Numbered from the stretch's first letter, positions 17,441 through 27,102 are shown. The stretch: 64,000 nucleotides of DNA from an uncultured Collinsella sp. (GCA_900544845.1 UQWV01000002.1:33089-97088); one strand, 5' to 3'. A program made the numbers and translations. The notes: generated from the sequence alone by a model not told the origin.

Positions 17441-17507
17441 AGTTGCGGTGGAATAGTTCCTAGAATGGGCCATTTGATGGCCAAGCAGGAACTATTTCAC
17501 CGCAACT
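17441..17507. repeat. TTGCGGTG palindrome, copy 3
   Basis: A 21-bp arm at 17441-17461 pairs with 17487-17507 (one G-U-type position), enclosing GGCCAT-TTG-ATGGCC and followed by TTTGTTTTT. It is probably the terminator of the M20 gene as well as a repeat copy. Confidence 0.8.
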
Positions 17508-17521
17508 TTGTTTTTATTGGT

Positions 17522-17615
17522 GTAAAAGGCGGGTCATGCTTGGTGGCGGGTTTGTTATCCGTTTGTAAAGGCTGGGCCGGGCTTGCGGTAAGGGTCTATC
17601 AAATGCCCGTAAGAA
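17522..17615 (+). promoter_or_regulatory. Spaced GTAA direct repeats upstream of pstS
   Basis: GTAA-containing words GTAAAAGGC (17522), GTAAAGGCT (17565), GTAAGGGTC (17588) and GTAAGAAAC (17609) recur at 43, 23 and 21 bp, close to multiples of two helical turns, as phosphate-regulator boxes often do. No promoter consensus is clear, so this is a suggestion only. Confidence 0.25.
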
Positions 17616-17712
17616 ACCGCAGATAACGCGGTTGTCGCCTGATCGGGGCCGTATCTTTCCAAACAGCAAAGCGGGCAGGGTGCCCGCGAATCGCATGTAT
17701 GAAAGGAAGATC

Positions 17713-18651
17713 ATGCTCGATCAGGCTTATTCTCGTCGTCAGTTCCTCGGCCTCGCTGGTGGTCTTGCCAGCATCGTCGGTCTCGGTCTCGTTGGGTGCG
17801 GCGGCTCCGGCGCATCCGATGCCGCCGACAAGGGTAGCGCCGCTGCTGCCGAGTCCGTCTCCGGCGAGGTGACCTACGACGGTGCCTCTTCGTTCCAGGC
17901 TCTCGTCGAGGCCGCTGCCGAGAAGTTCATGGACGCCAACCCCGATGTCTCCGTCTCCGGCTCGGGTAACGGTTCGGGCAAGGGCCTGACCGCTGTCGCC
18001 GCCGGCACCGTCACCATCGGCAACTCCGACGTCTTCGCCGAGACCAAGCTTGAGGCCGATCAAGTCAAGAACCTCGTCGACCACGAGGTCGCCGTCGTGG
18101 GCATGGGCCCCGTCGTCTCCAAGAACGTGACGGTCGACGACCTGTCCCTCGAGCAGCTCAAGGGTATCTTCTCCGGTCAGATTACCAACTGGAAGGAGGT
18201 CGGCGGCGACGACGCTGCCATCGTCGTGCTCAACCGCAAGGCCGGCTCCGGTACCCGCGCCACCTTCGAGGCCGCCGTCTTTGGCGACGAGACCGTCGAC
18301 TTTAAGGGCGACGCCGAGCTCGACAAGTCCGGCGACGTCCAGACTCAGATGGGCAGCACCGACAACGCCATCTCCTACCTCGATTTCTCGCACTTTGATG
18401 ACTCCAAGTTCAACGCCATCAAGGTCGAGGGCGTCGAGCCCAAGAGCAAGAATGTCACCGACGACTCCTTCAAGATCTGGGCTACCGAGCACATGTACTG
18501 CGCTAAGGATGCCGACGAGGCCACCAAGGCCTTCCTGGAGTTCATGCTTTCCGATGACGTCCAGGGCAAGCTCGTCGAGGAGCAGGGCTTTATCCCCGTC
18601 TCTGCCATGAAGGTCGTCAAGGACGCCAGCGGCAAGGTCTCCGCTAAATAA
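17713..18651 (+). CDS. pstS: Phosphate ABC transporter substrate-binding lipoprotein PstS
   Basis: PstS captures phosphate outside the membrane and delivers it to PstC/PstA. The 312-residue protein begins with a signal that has both a twin-arginine motif (SRRQFL, residues 7-12) and a lipobox ending in Cys29 (GLVGC), so it is probably Tat-exported and then lipidated. Mature sequence has GASSFQALVEAA, SGSGNGSGKGLTAVAAG, and the phosphate-binding RKAGSGTRATFE. ATG 17713 is supported by AAAGGAAG and the intact signal. It is the first gene of pstSCAB; the pstC ATG follows 24 bp downstream. Codon use is strongly biased, suggesting high expression. Confidence 0.96.
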   Translation: MLDQAYSRRQFLGLAGGLASIVGLGLVGCGGSGASDAADKGSAAAAESVSGEVTYDGASSFQALVEAAAEKFMDANPDVSVSGSGNGSGKGLTAVAAGTVTIGNSDVFAETKLEADQVKNLVDHEVAVVGMGPVVSKNVTVDDLSLEQLKGIFSGQITNWKEVGGDDAAIVVLNRKAGSGTRATFEAAVFGDETVDFKGDAELDKSGDVQTQMGSTDNAISYLDFSHFDDSKFNAIKVEGVEPKSKNVTDDSFKIWATEHMYCAKDADEATKAFLEFMLSDDVQGKLVEEQGFIPVSAMKVVKDASGKVSAK

Positions 18652-18675
18652 GTAATCGCCCCGGAAAGGTTTGCA

Positions 18676-19584
18676 ATGGCAAAACAGCTGCCAAAGCGCG
18701 ACCTTGAGAACGTGGGCCTGGGCGTCACGGGCGCGTGCGTTGCGCTCGTGACGCTTGTCGTTGCCGCGCTCATCTTTATGGTCGCCCAAAAGGGCCTCTC
18801 GGCTTTTGTCAAGGACGGCGTCTCGGTCGTCGAGTTTTTCACCGGCACCAAGTGGGACCTGGCCAACACGGCCAAAAACGGCCTGCCCTACACCGGCGCC
18901 CTGCCCCTGATCGTCACCTCGTTTGCGGTCATGGCGCTCTCCACGCTTATCGCGCTGCCCATCGCTATCGGCTCTGCCATCTTTGCGGTTGAGATCCAGC
19001 CTAAGTTTGGTTCCAAGGTCTTTCAGCCGCTTATTGAGCTTTTGACTGGTATTCCTTCGGTCGTCTTTGGTCTGATCGGTTTTCACGTGGTCGTCGGCCT
19101 TATGAAGAGCGTTTTCCACGTAAGCACGGGCTTGGGCATCTTGCCCGGCGCCATCGTGCTGGCCGTCATGATCCTGCCGACGATGACCACGCTTTCGGTC
19201 GATGGCCTGCGCGCCGTGCCCGACAGCTACCGCCAGGGCTCGCTCGCGCTGGGCTACACCCGCTGGCAGACCATCTGGCACGTGGTGCTCAAGTCCGCCA
19301 TGCCGTCGCTCATGACTGCGGTCATTCTGGGTATGACCCGCGCCTTTGGCGAGACGCTCGCCGTGCGCATGGTCATCGGCGGTATCGAGGCCATGCCGAC
19401 GTCGCTGCTGTCGCCGGCCTCGACCATCACCACCACGCTCACCACGTCCATGGCGGTCTATGCCGAGGGCTCGGCCCAGGACGATGTTCTGTGGGCGCTC
19501 GGTCTGCTGCTGATGGGCATGAGCCTCATCTTCATCCTGATCATCCATCTCATTGGCCGCAAGGGGGCGAAGGCTCGTGGCTAG
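18676..19584 (+). CDS. pstC: Phosphate ABC transporter permease PstC
   Basis: PstC is one of two membrane subunits of the phosphate importer. Its 302 residues include an N-terminal helix (about 18-40), a periplasmic loop (WDLANTAKNGLPYTGALPLI), and five further helices. The ABC-permease coupling loop is visible as GLRAVPDSYRQGSLALGYTRWQTIWHVVLKSAMP, the EAA-type sequence that touches PstB, along with GMTRAFGETLAVRMVIG. GGAAAGG lies ahead of ATG 18676. The last codons overlap the GTG start of pstA, indicating translational coupling. Confidence 0.95.
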   Translation: MAKQLPKRDLENVGLGVTGACVALVTLVVAALIFMVAQKGLSAFVKDGVSVVEFFTGTKWDLANTAKNGLPYTGALPLIVTSFAVMALSTLIALPIAIGSAIFAVEIQPKFGSKVFQPLIELLTGIPSVVFGLIGFHVVVGLMKSVFHVSTGLGILPGAIVLAVMILPTMTTLSVDGLRAVPDSYRQGSLALGYTRWQTIWHVVLKSAMPSLMTAVILGMTRAFGETLAVRMVIGGIEAMPTSLLSPASTITTTLTTSMAVYAEGSAQDDVLWALGLLLMGMSLIFILIIHLIGRKGAKARG

Positions 19585-20499
19585 CACGCGCATCCACATT
19601 GACGAGGCGAGACTCGGGCGCGTCCAAAAGCAGGACCGCATCGCCACGGGCGTGCTGACGGCGATCGTCGCCATCGTCATGCTCATCGTCGTCTCCATGG
19701 TGGCCTATATCCTGTTTGAGGGCGTCTCGACGCTGTTCCAGCCGGGATTTCTCACGCAGCCCGCGCGCGCCAACGGAACCCAGGGCGGCGTGCTCTACCA
19801 GCTGTTCGACTCGTTCTACCTGCTGCTGATCACTCTGGTCATCTCGGTGCCCATCAGTCTGGGCGGCGCGGTCTTTCTGGTTGAGTACGCGCCGAATGGG
19901 CCCATCCGCGACATCGCCTCCACCGCCATCGAGACGCTGTCCTCACTGCCCTCCATCGTTGTCGGCATGTTCGGTTTCCTGGTGTTCTCGGTGCAGCTGG
20001 GCTGGAAGTATTCCATCATCTCCGGCGCCGTCGCGCTCACCATGTTCAACATCCCCATCCTAGTGCGCGTGATTCAGCAGGCGCTCGAGGACGTGCCACA
20101 GGCCCAGCGCGATGCATGCCTGGCCATGGGCCTTACCCGCTGGGAGGCCACGCTGCACATCCTGATTCCCGAGGCCATGCCCGCCATCGTGACCGGCATC
20201 GTGCTTTCGGCCGGCCGTGTGTTTGGCGAGGCCGCAGCACTGCTCTTTACCTCGGGCATGAGCTCGCCGGTGCGTCTGAACTTCTTGAGCTTTAACCTGT
20301 CGAGTCCCACCTGCGCCTGGAACGTGTTCCGCCCCGGCGAGTCGCTCGCCGTGCACATCTACAAGATCTATGGCGAGGGCAGCCCCGAGGCTCAGCAGAT
20401 CGTTTGGGGCACCGCGGCGCTGCTGATGATTTGCGTACTGCTGTTTAACGTAGCCGCCCGTATTGTGGGCAAGCAACTGGCAAGGAAGATGACGGCCGA

Positions 20500-20503
<4 letters not shown>
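19577..20503 (+). CDS. pstA: Phosphate ABC transporter permease PstA
   Basis: PstA is the partner of PstC in the membrane. The 308-residue protein has a cytoplasmic leader (MASTRIHIDEARLGRVQKQD), six likely helices and an EAA loop ALEDVPQAQRDACLAMGLTRWEATLHILIPEAMP followed by GRVFGEAAALLFTSG. GTG 19577 is chosen because it overlaps the pstC stop by eight bases and keeps the typical start; longer frames intrude into pstC. The stop TGA overlaps the ATG of pstB (ATGA), so pstC, pstA and pstB are tightly coupled. Confidence 0.94.
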
Positions 20504-21372
<869 letters not shown>

Positions 21373-21428
21373 TCCGGGGCATGCTTGAGGCCCGCGGCGG
21401 CCACGGTTGCTACGGGACTGATTGGAGA

Positions 21429-21465
21429 GGCGGGTCATCTCTTTTGGGAGATGGCCCGCCTTTTT
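21429..21465 (+). terminator. Intrinsic terminator of pstSCAB
   Basis: GGCGGGTCATCTC (21429-21441) pairs with GAGATGGCCCGCC (21448-21460) with one G-T position, followed by TTTTT. Confidence 0.9.
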
Positions 21466-21535
21466 GTGTCGTGTGCGGCCCGCCTTTTCGCTGCTATCAT
21501 GGACAACGTTGAATTTCTACGAAGGAGCAGGGCAT

Positions 21536-23395
21536 ATGGCGATTCTTTTGGGATGCGATTCCGTCAGCCTAGAGTTTCCCACCAAGCATATTTTCGATAG
21601 CGTGACGCTCGGCGTGGGCGAGGGCGACCGCATTGGTATTGTCGGTAAAAACGGCGACGGCAAGTCGACGCTGCTGAGCGTGCTCGCCGGCACGCTGGAG
21701 CCCGACGACGGCCGCGTGACGCACCGCCGCGGCACCACGATCGGCCTGCTCGGCCAAAAGGACCAGCTGGCCGATACTGATACCGTGCATCATGCCGTCG
21801 TGGGCGACACGCCCGAGTACGAGTGGGCGTCGAGTCCGCGTACGCGCCAGATCCTCGCCGGCCTCATCAGCGACGTGCCCTGGGAGGGCACGGTGGGCGA
21901 GCTTTCGGGCGGTCAGCGCCGCCGCGTGGACCTCGCGCGCCTGCTGATCGGCGACTACGACGTGCTCATGCTCGACGAGCCCACCAACCACCTGGACATG
22001 CGCGCCATCAACTGGCTCGCGCGTCACTTAAAGGCCCGCTGGCAGCGCGGTCAGGGCGCCATGCTCGTGGTCACGCACGATCGCTGGTTCTTGGACGAGG
22101 TCTGCACCAGCATGTGGGAGGTCCACGACGGCCAGGTCGACCCCTTCGAGGGCGGCTACTCGGCATATATCCTTCAGCGCGTAGAGCGCGACCGCATGGC
22201 CGCCGTCACCGAGGAGCGCCGCCGCAACATGGCGCGCAAGGAGCTCGCGTGGCTGAGCCGCGGCGCCCAGGCTCGTTCCACCAAGCCCAAGTTTCGCGTT
22301 GAGGCTGCTCGCGAGCTGATCGCCGACGTGCCGCCCGTGCGCGACGAGCTGGAGCTCAAGCGCCTCGCCGTGAGCCGCCTAGGCAAGCAGGTCATCGACG
22401 TGATCGACGTTGATACCGGCTATGCGGATACCGACGGCGCGCCCAAGCAGGTGCTCTCCGACGTGACCTGGCTTATCGGCGCGGGCGACCGCTATGGTCT
22501 TTTGGGCGAGAACGGCGCCGGCAAGTCGACCTTGCTCGATGTGATTCAGGGCAAGATTGCGCCCACGCGCGGCCGCGTGAAGATTGGCCAGACAGTGCGC
22601 TTTGGCGTGCTGTCGCAGCAGCTCGAGGAGCTCGAGCCCTACATGGGCGACACGATCCGCGAGGTGCTGAGCAACTATAAGAAGTATTACGTCATCGACG
22701 GCAAGGAGACCTCTCCCGAGAAGCTTTGCGAGCGCCTGGGCTTTACGACGCAGCAGCTCTGGAGCCGCATCGGCGACCTTTCGGGCGGCCAGCGCCGTCG
22801 CCTGTCGCTGCTGCTGACAATCCTGGACGAGCCCAACGTGCTTATCCTGGACGAGCCGGGCAACGACCTGGATACCGATATGCTCGCGATTGTCGAGGAC
22901 CTGCTCGATGGCTGGCCCGGCACGTTGATTCTGGTGACGCACGACCGCTTTTTGATGGAGCGCGTGACCGACCAGCAGTGGGCACTGCTCGATGGCCATC
23001 TGACGCATATGCCCGGCGGCGTCGACCAGTACCTGCGCCTGTGCAACGCCACCGCCGAGGGCGAGCCCGTGGGCGCGCCGAGTGCCAAGACCGGCACGTT
23101 CGACACCGGTGCCGCGGCAGCTGCGGCCGAAAAGCCCAAGTCGAGCGGTCAGCCCAACGGCCTGTCCAACGCCGAGCGCCAGAAGCTCCGCCGCGAGGTG
23201 AGTTCGCTCGAGCGCAAGATGGAGACGCAGCGCGCCCGCGTTGAGGAGGCCGAGGCAGCAATGGCCCAAGTCGATCCCACCAACTACACGGCGCTCGGCG
23301 AGCAGCAGGCAAAGATCGACGAGGCTCACGCCGCCATGGACGAGCTGGAGATGGCGTGGCTCGAGGCGAGCGAAAAGCTCGAGGGCGAGGAGTAG
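21536..23395 (+). CDS. ABC-F family ATPase (Uup/EttA-like)
   Basis: ABC-F proteins are soluble tandem ATPases that act on ribosomes, in translation or antibiotic protection, rather than in transport. The 619-residue protein has no membrane helices. The first ABC domain has Walker A GKNGDGKST (residues 37-45), LSGGQRRRVDLA and LMLDEPTNHLD; the second has GENGAGKST, LSGGQRRRLSL and LILDEPGNDLD. The linker between them holds the charged helical pair (QRVERDRMAAVTEERRRNMARKE). The C-terminal 70 residues form a coiled coil as in Uup (AERQKLRREVSSLERKMETQ). Motif 2 reads EPGND, the Uup-like form. GAAGGAG lies eight bases before ATG 21536. It ends six bases before the next HAD gene. Confidence 0.93.
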   Translation: MAILLGCDSVSLEFPTKHIFDSVTLGVGEGDRIGIVGKNGDGKSTLLSVLAGTLEPDDGRVTHRRGTTIGLLGQKDQLADTDTVHHAVVGDTPEYEWASSPRTRQILAGLISDVPWEGTVGELSGGQRRRVDLARLLIGDYDVLMLDEPTNHLDMRAINWLARHLKARWQRGQGAMLVVTHDRWFLDEVCTSMWEVHDGQVDPFEGGYSAYILQRVERDRMAAVTEERRRNMARKELAWLSRGAQARSTKPKFRVEAARELIADVPPVRDELELKRLAVSRLGKQVIDVIDVDTGYADTDGAPKQVLSDVTWLIGAGDRYGLLGENGAGKSTLLDVIQGKIAPTRGRVKIGQTVRFGVLSQQLEELEPYMGDTIREVLSNYKKYYVIDGKETSPEKLCERLGFTTQQLWSRIGDLSGGQRRRLSLLLTILDEPNVLILDEPGNDLDTDMLAIVEDLLDGWPGTLILVTHDRFLMERVTDQQWALLDGHLTHMPGGVDQYLRLCNATAEGEPVGAPSAKTGTFDTGAAAAAAEKPKSSGQPNGLSNAERQKLRREVSSLERKMETQRARVEEAEAAMAQVDPTNYTALGEQQAKIDEAHAAMDELEMAWLEASEKLEGEE

Positions 23396-23401
23396 ACGAG
23401 G

Positions 23402-24172
23402 ATGATCAAAGCCGCGTTTTTCGATATCGACGGCACGCTGCTGAGCTTTAAGACCCACCGGATTCCGGCGTCGGCGCAGCAGGTGCTCGACAGCTTTCAC
23501 GAGCAGGGGATCGCATGCGTGATCGCCACGGGTCGCCCGACCTACCAGATGCCGGACTGGCTGTTCGACCTGGGCTGGGATGCGTACATTACGCTCTCGG
23601 GTCAGCACTGTTTTGATGCCGAGGGGGTTTACCGCAGCTGTCCGATCGATCCGGACGACGTTGCGGTGATTGTGGACCAGGTGGCGCAGGGGCGCTATGA
23701 CTCGCTGTGCATGCAGGGCGAGAACTCGTTTGTGAACCGCCTGTCCGAGCGCGTGGTGACGGCTGGCAGCAACGCGGGAATCGTCTACCACGAGGAGCCG
23801 TTTGAGCACGCCTTTGAAGCACCGGTCTACCAGTTCTGCGCCTTTGTGGACCCGGCCGACGAACATATCGTGACCGACGCCGTGTCGCATTCGCTCACCA
23901 CGCGCTGGTGCGACCTGTTCTGCGACATTATTCCCGCTAACGGCGGCAAGGACCTGGGTGTGGCGGCGACGCTGGAGCGTCTGGATATCGACGCGAGCGA
24001 GGCGATCGCCTTTGGCGACGGCGAGAACGACCTATCGATGTATTCCGCCGTGGGCACGAGCGTGGCCATGGGTAACGCACAGGACACGGTGAAAGCTGCG
24101 GCGACCTATGTGACGACCGCCGTGGACGACGACGGAATCTACAACGCCGCGAAGCACTTTGGACTGTTATAA
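23402..24172 (+). CDS. Cof-type HAD-IIB phosphatase
   Basis: The 256-residue protein is a HAD hydrolase with the large type IIB cap, likely acting on sugar phosphates or nucleotide phosphates. Motif I DIDGTLLSFKTHRIP is at the N-terminus, motif II is the T in IATGRPTYQMP, motif III is the lysine in GGKDLGVAATLERL and motif IV is AFGDGENDLSMYSAVG. It follows the ABC-F gene by six bases with GACGAGG just upstream, so they are cotranscribed. Substrate range of such enzymes is broad and cannot be assigned. Confidence 0.9.
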   Translation: MIKAAFFDIDGTLLSFKTHRIPASAQQVLDSFHEQGIACVIATGRPTYQMPDWLFDLGWDAYITLSGQHCFDAEGVYRSCPIDPDDVAVIVDQVAQGRYDSLCMQGENSFVNRLSERVVTAGSNAGIVYHEEPFEHAFEAPVYQFCAFVDPADEHIVTDAVSHSLTTRWCDLFCDIIPANGGKDLGVAATLERLDIDASEAIAFGDGENDLSMYSAVGTSVAMGNAQDTVKAAATYVTTAVDDDGIYNAAKHFGLL

Positions 24173-24175
24173 CTG

Positions 24176-24245
24176 CGGCTCGGCACTTAGGGATGCTCCT
24201 TTTCTGCCGGCAGCTGGGGGACACTCCTTGCGGGGCGTCCCCATT
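24176..24245. repeat. Degenerate GCCGGCAC-type palindromes
   Basis: CTCGGCACTTAGGGATGCTCC and GCCGGCAGCTGGGGGACACTCC repeat, in degenerate form, the units at 47745 and 60493. GGGGACACTCC...GGGGCGTCCCC makes a weak hairpin that may terminate the HAD gene. Confidence 0.45.
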
Positions 24246-24273
24246 TTGTTTTCGTCCCGCACGTTTTGTGAAA

Positions 24274-24355
24274 CACGGCTAACTTTTAGACAAAGTAGTA
24301 AGACATGGGCAACTTTTGCGGTAAAGTTAGCCGTGGAAAGTATCCAAAGGCTAAC
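24274..24355 (+). promoter_or_regulatory. Probable DtxR-type operators upstream of the DtxR-family gene
   Basis: CACGGCTAACTTT (24274-24286) and AAAGTTAGCCGTG (24323-24335) are a perfect 13-bp inverted pair, and a third GGCTAAC lies at 24349-24355, just before the start codon at 24381. GGCTAAC/GTTAGCC is the half-site core of DtxR/IdeR boxes. The arrangement suggests autoregulation by the encoded metal-dependent repressor. Confidence 0.55.
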
Positions 24356-24380
24356 TAGCAATCATCGCGAAAGGCGGCCC

Positions 24381-24770
24381 ATGGCCCTACGTGAATCCGG
24401 AGAAGACTATCTCGAATCGATCTACGTTCTGTCGGAACGTCAGGGCGTCGTGCGCTCGATCGACGTTGCGGAGTACCTCGGTGTAACTAAGGCGAGCGTT
24501 TCCAAGGCCATGGCGACGTTGGAAAGCAACGGCTATGTCGAAATGGGCAAGCGAGATGTTCATCTGACGGAGCGTGGCCTGGAGGTCGCTCGTCAAATGT
24601 GGGAGCGTCACTGCTTTTTCGTGGGGCTGCTAGAGGATGCGGGTGTTTCGGCTGAGGTCGCGTCGCAAGAGGGCTGCCACATGGAGCACTGCCTGAGCGA
24701 GGAAAGCTTCGAGAAACTGAGGGCGATGCTGAACCGGGGCGAGGCGACGGGCCAAGCGGCGGAATCCTAA
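24381..24770 (+). CDS. DtxR/MntR-family metal-dependent repressor
   Basis: This 129-residue protein should bind Fe2+ or Mn2+ and then DNA to switch off metal uptake. The N-terminus is the family helix-turn-helix: ESGEDYLESIYVLSERQGVVRSIDVAEYLGVTKASVSKAMATLESNGYVEM, followed by the dimerisation and metal-binding helices with GCHMEHCLSEESFEKL, where HxxH/C-type ligands sit. There is no C-terminal SH3-like domain, so it resembles short MntR-like members. ATG 24381 follows GAAAGGCGG. Inverted GGCTAAC boxes lie directly upstream. No feoAB or Mn transporter is adjacent. The metal is unassigned. Confidence 0.88.
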   Translation: MALRESGEDYLESIYVLSERQGVVRSIDVAEYLGVTKASVSKAMATLESNGYVEMGKRDVHLTERGLEVARQMWERHCFFVGLLEDAGVSAEVASQEGCHMEHCLSEESFEKLRAMLNRGEATGQAAES

Positions 24771-24906
24771 CGAACCCCCAGTAGCGCGGAGTTCGCGCAA
24801 AGCGCGAAGCAGCGACCGGGACCAGCGGCCCTTTCGGCCAAGTCCATTTCAGCAAAGGAGCCCCGCCAGCAAGCGATGCCCAAGAACTGCCAGCTACGTC
24901 ACCGCA

Positions 24907-25033
24907 GGCCGGGACCGGGCTTGGTTTTGAAAACATTCCACAGCGCGAGGCCCGCCTTTCCGTTGCTCCGCAGGAGCAGGAAAGACGGGCCTCATGCGCG
25001 AGGACGTTTTCAAAACCAAGCCCGGTCCCGGCC
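24907..25033. repeat. Long perfect hairpin between convergent genes
   Basis: A 28-bp arm at 24907-24934 is repeated without mismatch in inverse orientation at 25006-25033. Inside, GAGGCCCGCCTTTCC pairs nearly fully with GGAAAGACGGGCCTC, and the tip is TGCTCC-GCA-GGAGCA. The whole 127 bp folds into one cruciform-sized hairpin with TTTT/AAAA tracts in the arms, between the repressor and P-type ATPase genes. The preceding bases 24771-24906 hold no recognised gene. Confidence 0.8.
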
Positions 25034-25049
25034 GGACAGCCCACGAACG

Positions 25050-27002
25050 CTACAGGTTCTTGACACCCATCGCGCGCATGGCATTCAGGATGGCGATAAT
25101 CGCCACGCCTACGTCGCCGAACACGGCAAGCCACATATTGGCGATGCCCAGCGCCGCGAGCACCAGAATCAGCAGCTTAATGCCCAGCGCAAAGATGATG
25201 TTCTGCCAAACAATCGTCATGGTCTTGCGTGCCACGCGGATCGCGCGGGAAATGTTGGACGGCTTGTCGTCCATGAGCACGACATCGGCGGCCTCGATCG
25301 CAGCGTCAGAACCCATAGCGCCCATGGCAATGCCCACATCGGCGCGCGTAAGCACGGGCGCATCGTTGATGCCGTCGCCCACAAAGGCGAGCTTGCCCTT
25401 GCCACTCTCGGTTGCAAGCAGCGCCTCGACGCGCTCGACCTTATCGCCCGGCAGCAGCTGCGCGTGGAACTCGTCGAGACTGAGTTGCTTGGCCACAGAC
25501 GCCGCAACCTCCTCGCGGTCGCCCGTGAGCATGACGGTGCGCTTGACACCGGCGGCGTGCAGGTCGCGAATCGTTTGCTCAGCATCGGCCTTGACGGTGT
25601 CTGCAATCACGATGTGGCCGGCGTACACGCCATCAACGAGCACATGCAGAATCGTTCCGATGACCTCGCAATCGGGCGCTTCGACTCCGGCCGCGGCGAG
25701 CATCTTTGCGTTGCCAACGACGACGTGCTTGCCGTCGATGGTTGCCGTCACGCCATGGCCCGCGTCGTTGGTGGAGTCGCTTACGCGCTTGGGGTCGACC
25801 TCGCCCTGGTAGGCGACACGTACGGACTGCGCGATGGGGTGATCGGAGAACGACTCAGCAAGGGCTGCGACTTCGAGCAACGACTGCTCGGTATAGCCGG
25901 CCTCGGGGTGTACCGCGACCACCGAGAACGTGCCGTTGGTGAGGGTGCCCGTCTTGTCAAAGACGACGGTGTCCACGTCGGCGAGCGTCTCGAGGTAGTT
26001 AGAACCCTTGATGAGAACGCCCAGCTTGGACGCGCCGCCGATGCCGCCAAAGAAGCTCAACGGTACGCTGATTACGAGCGCGCACGGGCAGCTGACGACC
26101 AAGAAGGTCAGGCCGCGCAGAATCCAGTCGGACCAGGCACCGGTGACCAGGCCACCGCCGAGCGCGAGCACCGCGGCAGCGCCGGTGACGGCGGGCGTGT
26201 AGATGCGGGCAAAGCGCGTGATGAAGTTCTCGGTGCGTGCCTTCTTTTCGCTGGCATTCTCCACGAGTTCCAGGACGCGTGCGACGGTGGACTCGCCAAA
26301 GGGCTTGGTGGTGCGCACGTGGATGAGCCCCGTCATGTTGATGCAGCCGCTGATGATATCGTCTCCGGTTTTGGCCGGGCGGGGGACCGACTCACCGGTA
26401 AGGGCGGCGGTGTCGAGCTGGGTTTCGCCCTCGACGATGACGCCGTCGATAGGCACGCGCTCACCGGGCTTGACCACGATCACGGTGCCGACGGCGATGT
26501 CATCGGGGAAGACCTGCTCGAGTGTGCCGTCGGGGTGCTCGACGTTAGCGTAGTCGGGCGCGATGTCCATCATGGCACTGATCGACTTGCGGCTCTTGCC
26601 CACGGCGTACGCCTGAAACAGCTCGCCGACCTGGTAGAACAGCATGACGGCGGCGCCTTCGGCCATGTGCGGGTCGGTATCGGGGAAGAGCACCATGGCA
26701 AACGCGCCGATGGTCGCGACGGCCATGAGGAAGCTCTCGTCGAAGGCCTTGCCGCGGCGGATGTTATTGAATGCCTTTTGCAGTACGTCGTAGCCGGCAA
26801 TCAAAAACGGCACGAGGAACAGCACAAAGCTGGCGTAGATGTCGCCCGGGGTGCCGAATGCGGCAGTGAGGGTGCCGAGCTCATCGAGGGCGTACACCAC
26901 GGCAAAAATGCCCAGCGCTACCAGGATGCGGTTGCGCTTATGCTCGAGTGATTCTTTTTTCTTGCGCTTCTTCTTTTTCTTTTTGGGGTCGGCGGTGGCC
27001 AT
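25050..27002 (-). CDS. Zn2+/Cd2+/Pb2+-type P1B ATPase (ZntA/CadA-like)
   Basis: This 650-residue P-type ATPase should pump divalent heavy metals out of the cell. It has the phosphorylation site DKTGTLTNG, TGES, the hinge GDGINDAP and the metal-site SCPCALVISVP. The last membrane segments carry K-(20 residues)-DVG-(7 residues)-N, the signature that separates Zn/Cd/Pb pumps from Cu pumps. Instead of a CxxC metal-binding domain the N-terminus has a lysine run (DPKKKKKKRKKKESLEHKR); a separate HMA protein is encoded just upstream. ATG 27002 is set by GGAGG eight bases before it. An ArsR-type operator copy precedes the gene. Confidence 0.93.
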   Translation of the reverse strand: MATADPKKKKKKRKKKESLEHKRNRILVALGIFAVVYALDELGTLTAAFGTPGDIYASFVLFLVPFLIAGYDVLQKAFNNIRRGKAFDESFLMAVATIGAFAMVLFPDTDPHMAEGAAVMLFYQVGELFQAYAVGKSRKSISAMMDIAPDYANVEHPDGTLEQVFPDDIAVGTVIVVKPGERVPIDGVIVEGETQLDTAALTGESVPRPAKTGDDIISGCINMTGLIHVRTTKPFGESTVARVLELVENASEKKARTENFITRFARIYTPAVTGAAAVLALGGGLVTGAWSDWILRGLTFLVVSCPCALVISVPLSFFGGIGGASKLGVLIKGSNYLETLADVDTVVFDKTGTLTNGTFSVVAVHPEAGYTEQSLLEVAALAESFSDHPIAQSVRVAYQGEVDPKRVSDSTNDAGHGVTATIDGKHVVVGNAKMLAAAGVEAPDCEVIGTILHVLVDGVYAGHIVIADTVKADAEQTIRDLHAAGVKRTVMLTGDREEVAASVAKQLSLDEFHAQLLPGDKVERVEALLATESGKGKLAFVGDGINDAPVLTRADVGIAMGAMGSDAAIEAADVVLMDDKPSNISRAIRVARKTMTIVWQNIIFALGIKLLILVLAALGIANMWLAVFGDVGVAIIAILNAMRAMGVKNL

Positions 27003-27026
27003 GACTCGTATCCTCCCATTTGAATG

Positions 27027-27047
27027 TATGAACATTCGCTCATATAA
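27027..27047 (-). promoter_or_regulatory. ArsR-type operator copy O3
   Basis: TATGAACATTCGCTCATATAA at 27027-27047, an imperfect inverted repeat (TATGA...TCATA), matches the two copies upstream of the arsR-like gene. It sits in front of the P-type ATPase coding sequence, suggesting a second, internal regulated promoter. Confidence 0.6.
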
Positions 27048-27102
27048 TTTCGCGAGCAAAGGCCGCAGCAAGCGCGGCCTTGCAGGTTGGCGTAAACCTT
27101 GG

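Noticed and set aside
17599..19698. A long minus-strand open frame of about 700 codons opposite pstS and pstC
   Set aside because: It mirrors strongly biased GC-rich codons of the real genes, has a low-complexity Gly/Asp/His-rich composition and no family features or RBS. Similar mirror frames opposite metG, pckA and pncB were dropped for the same reason.
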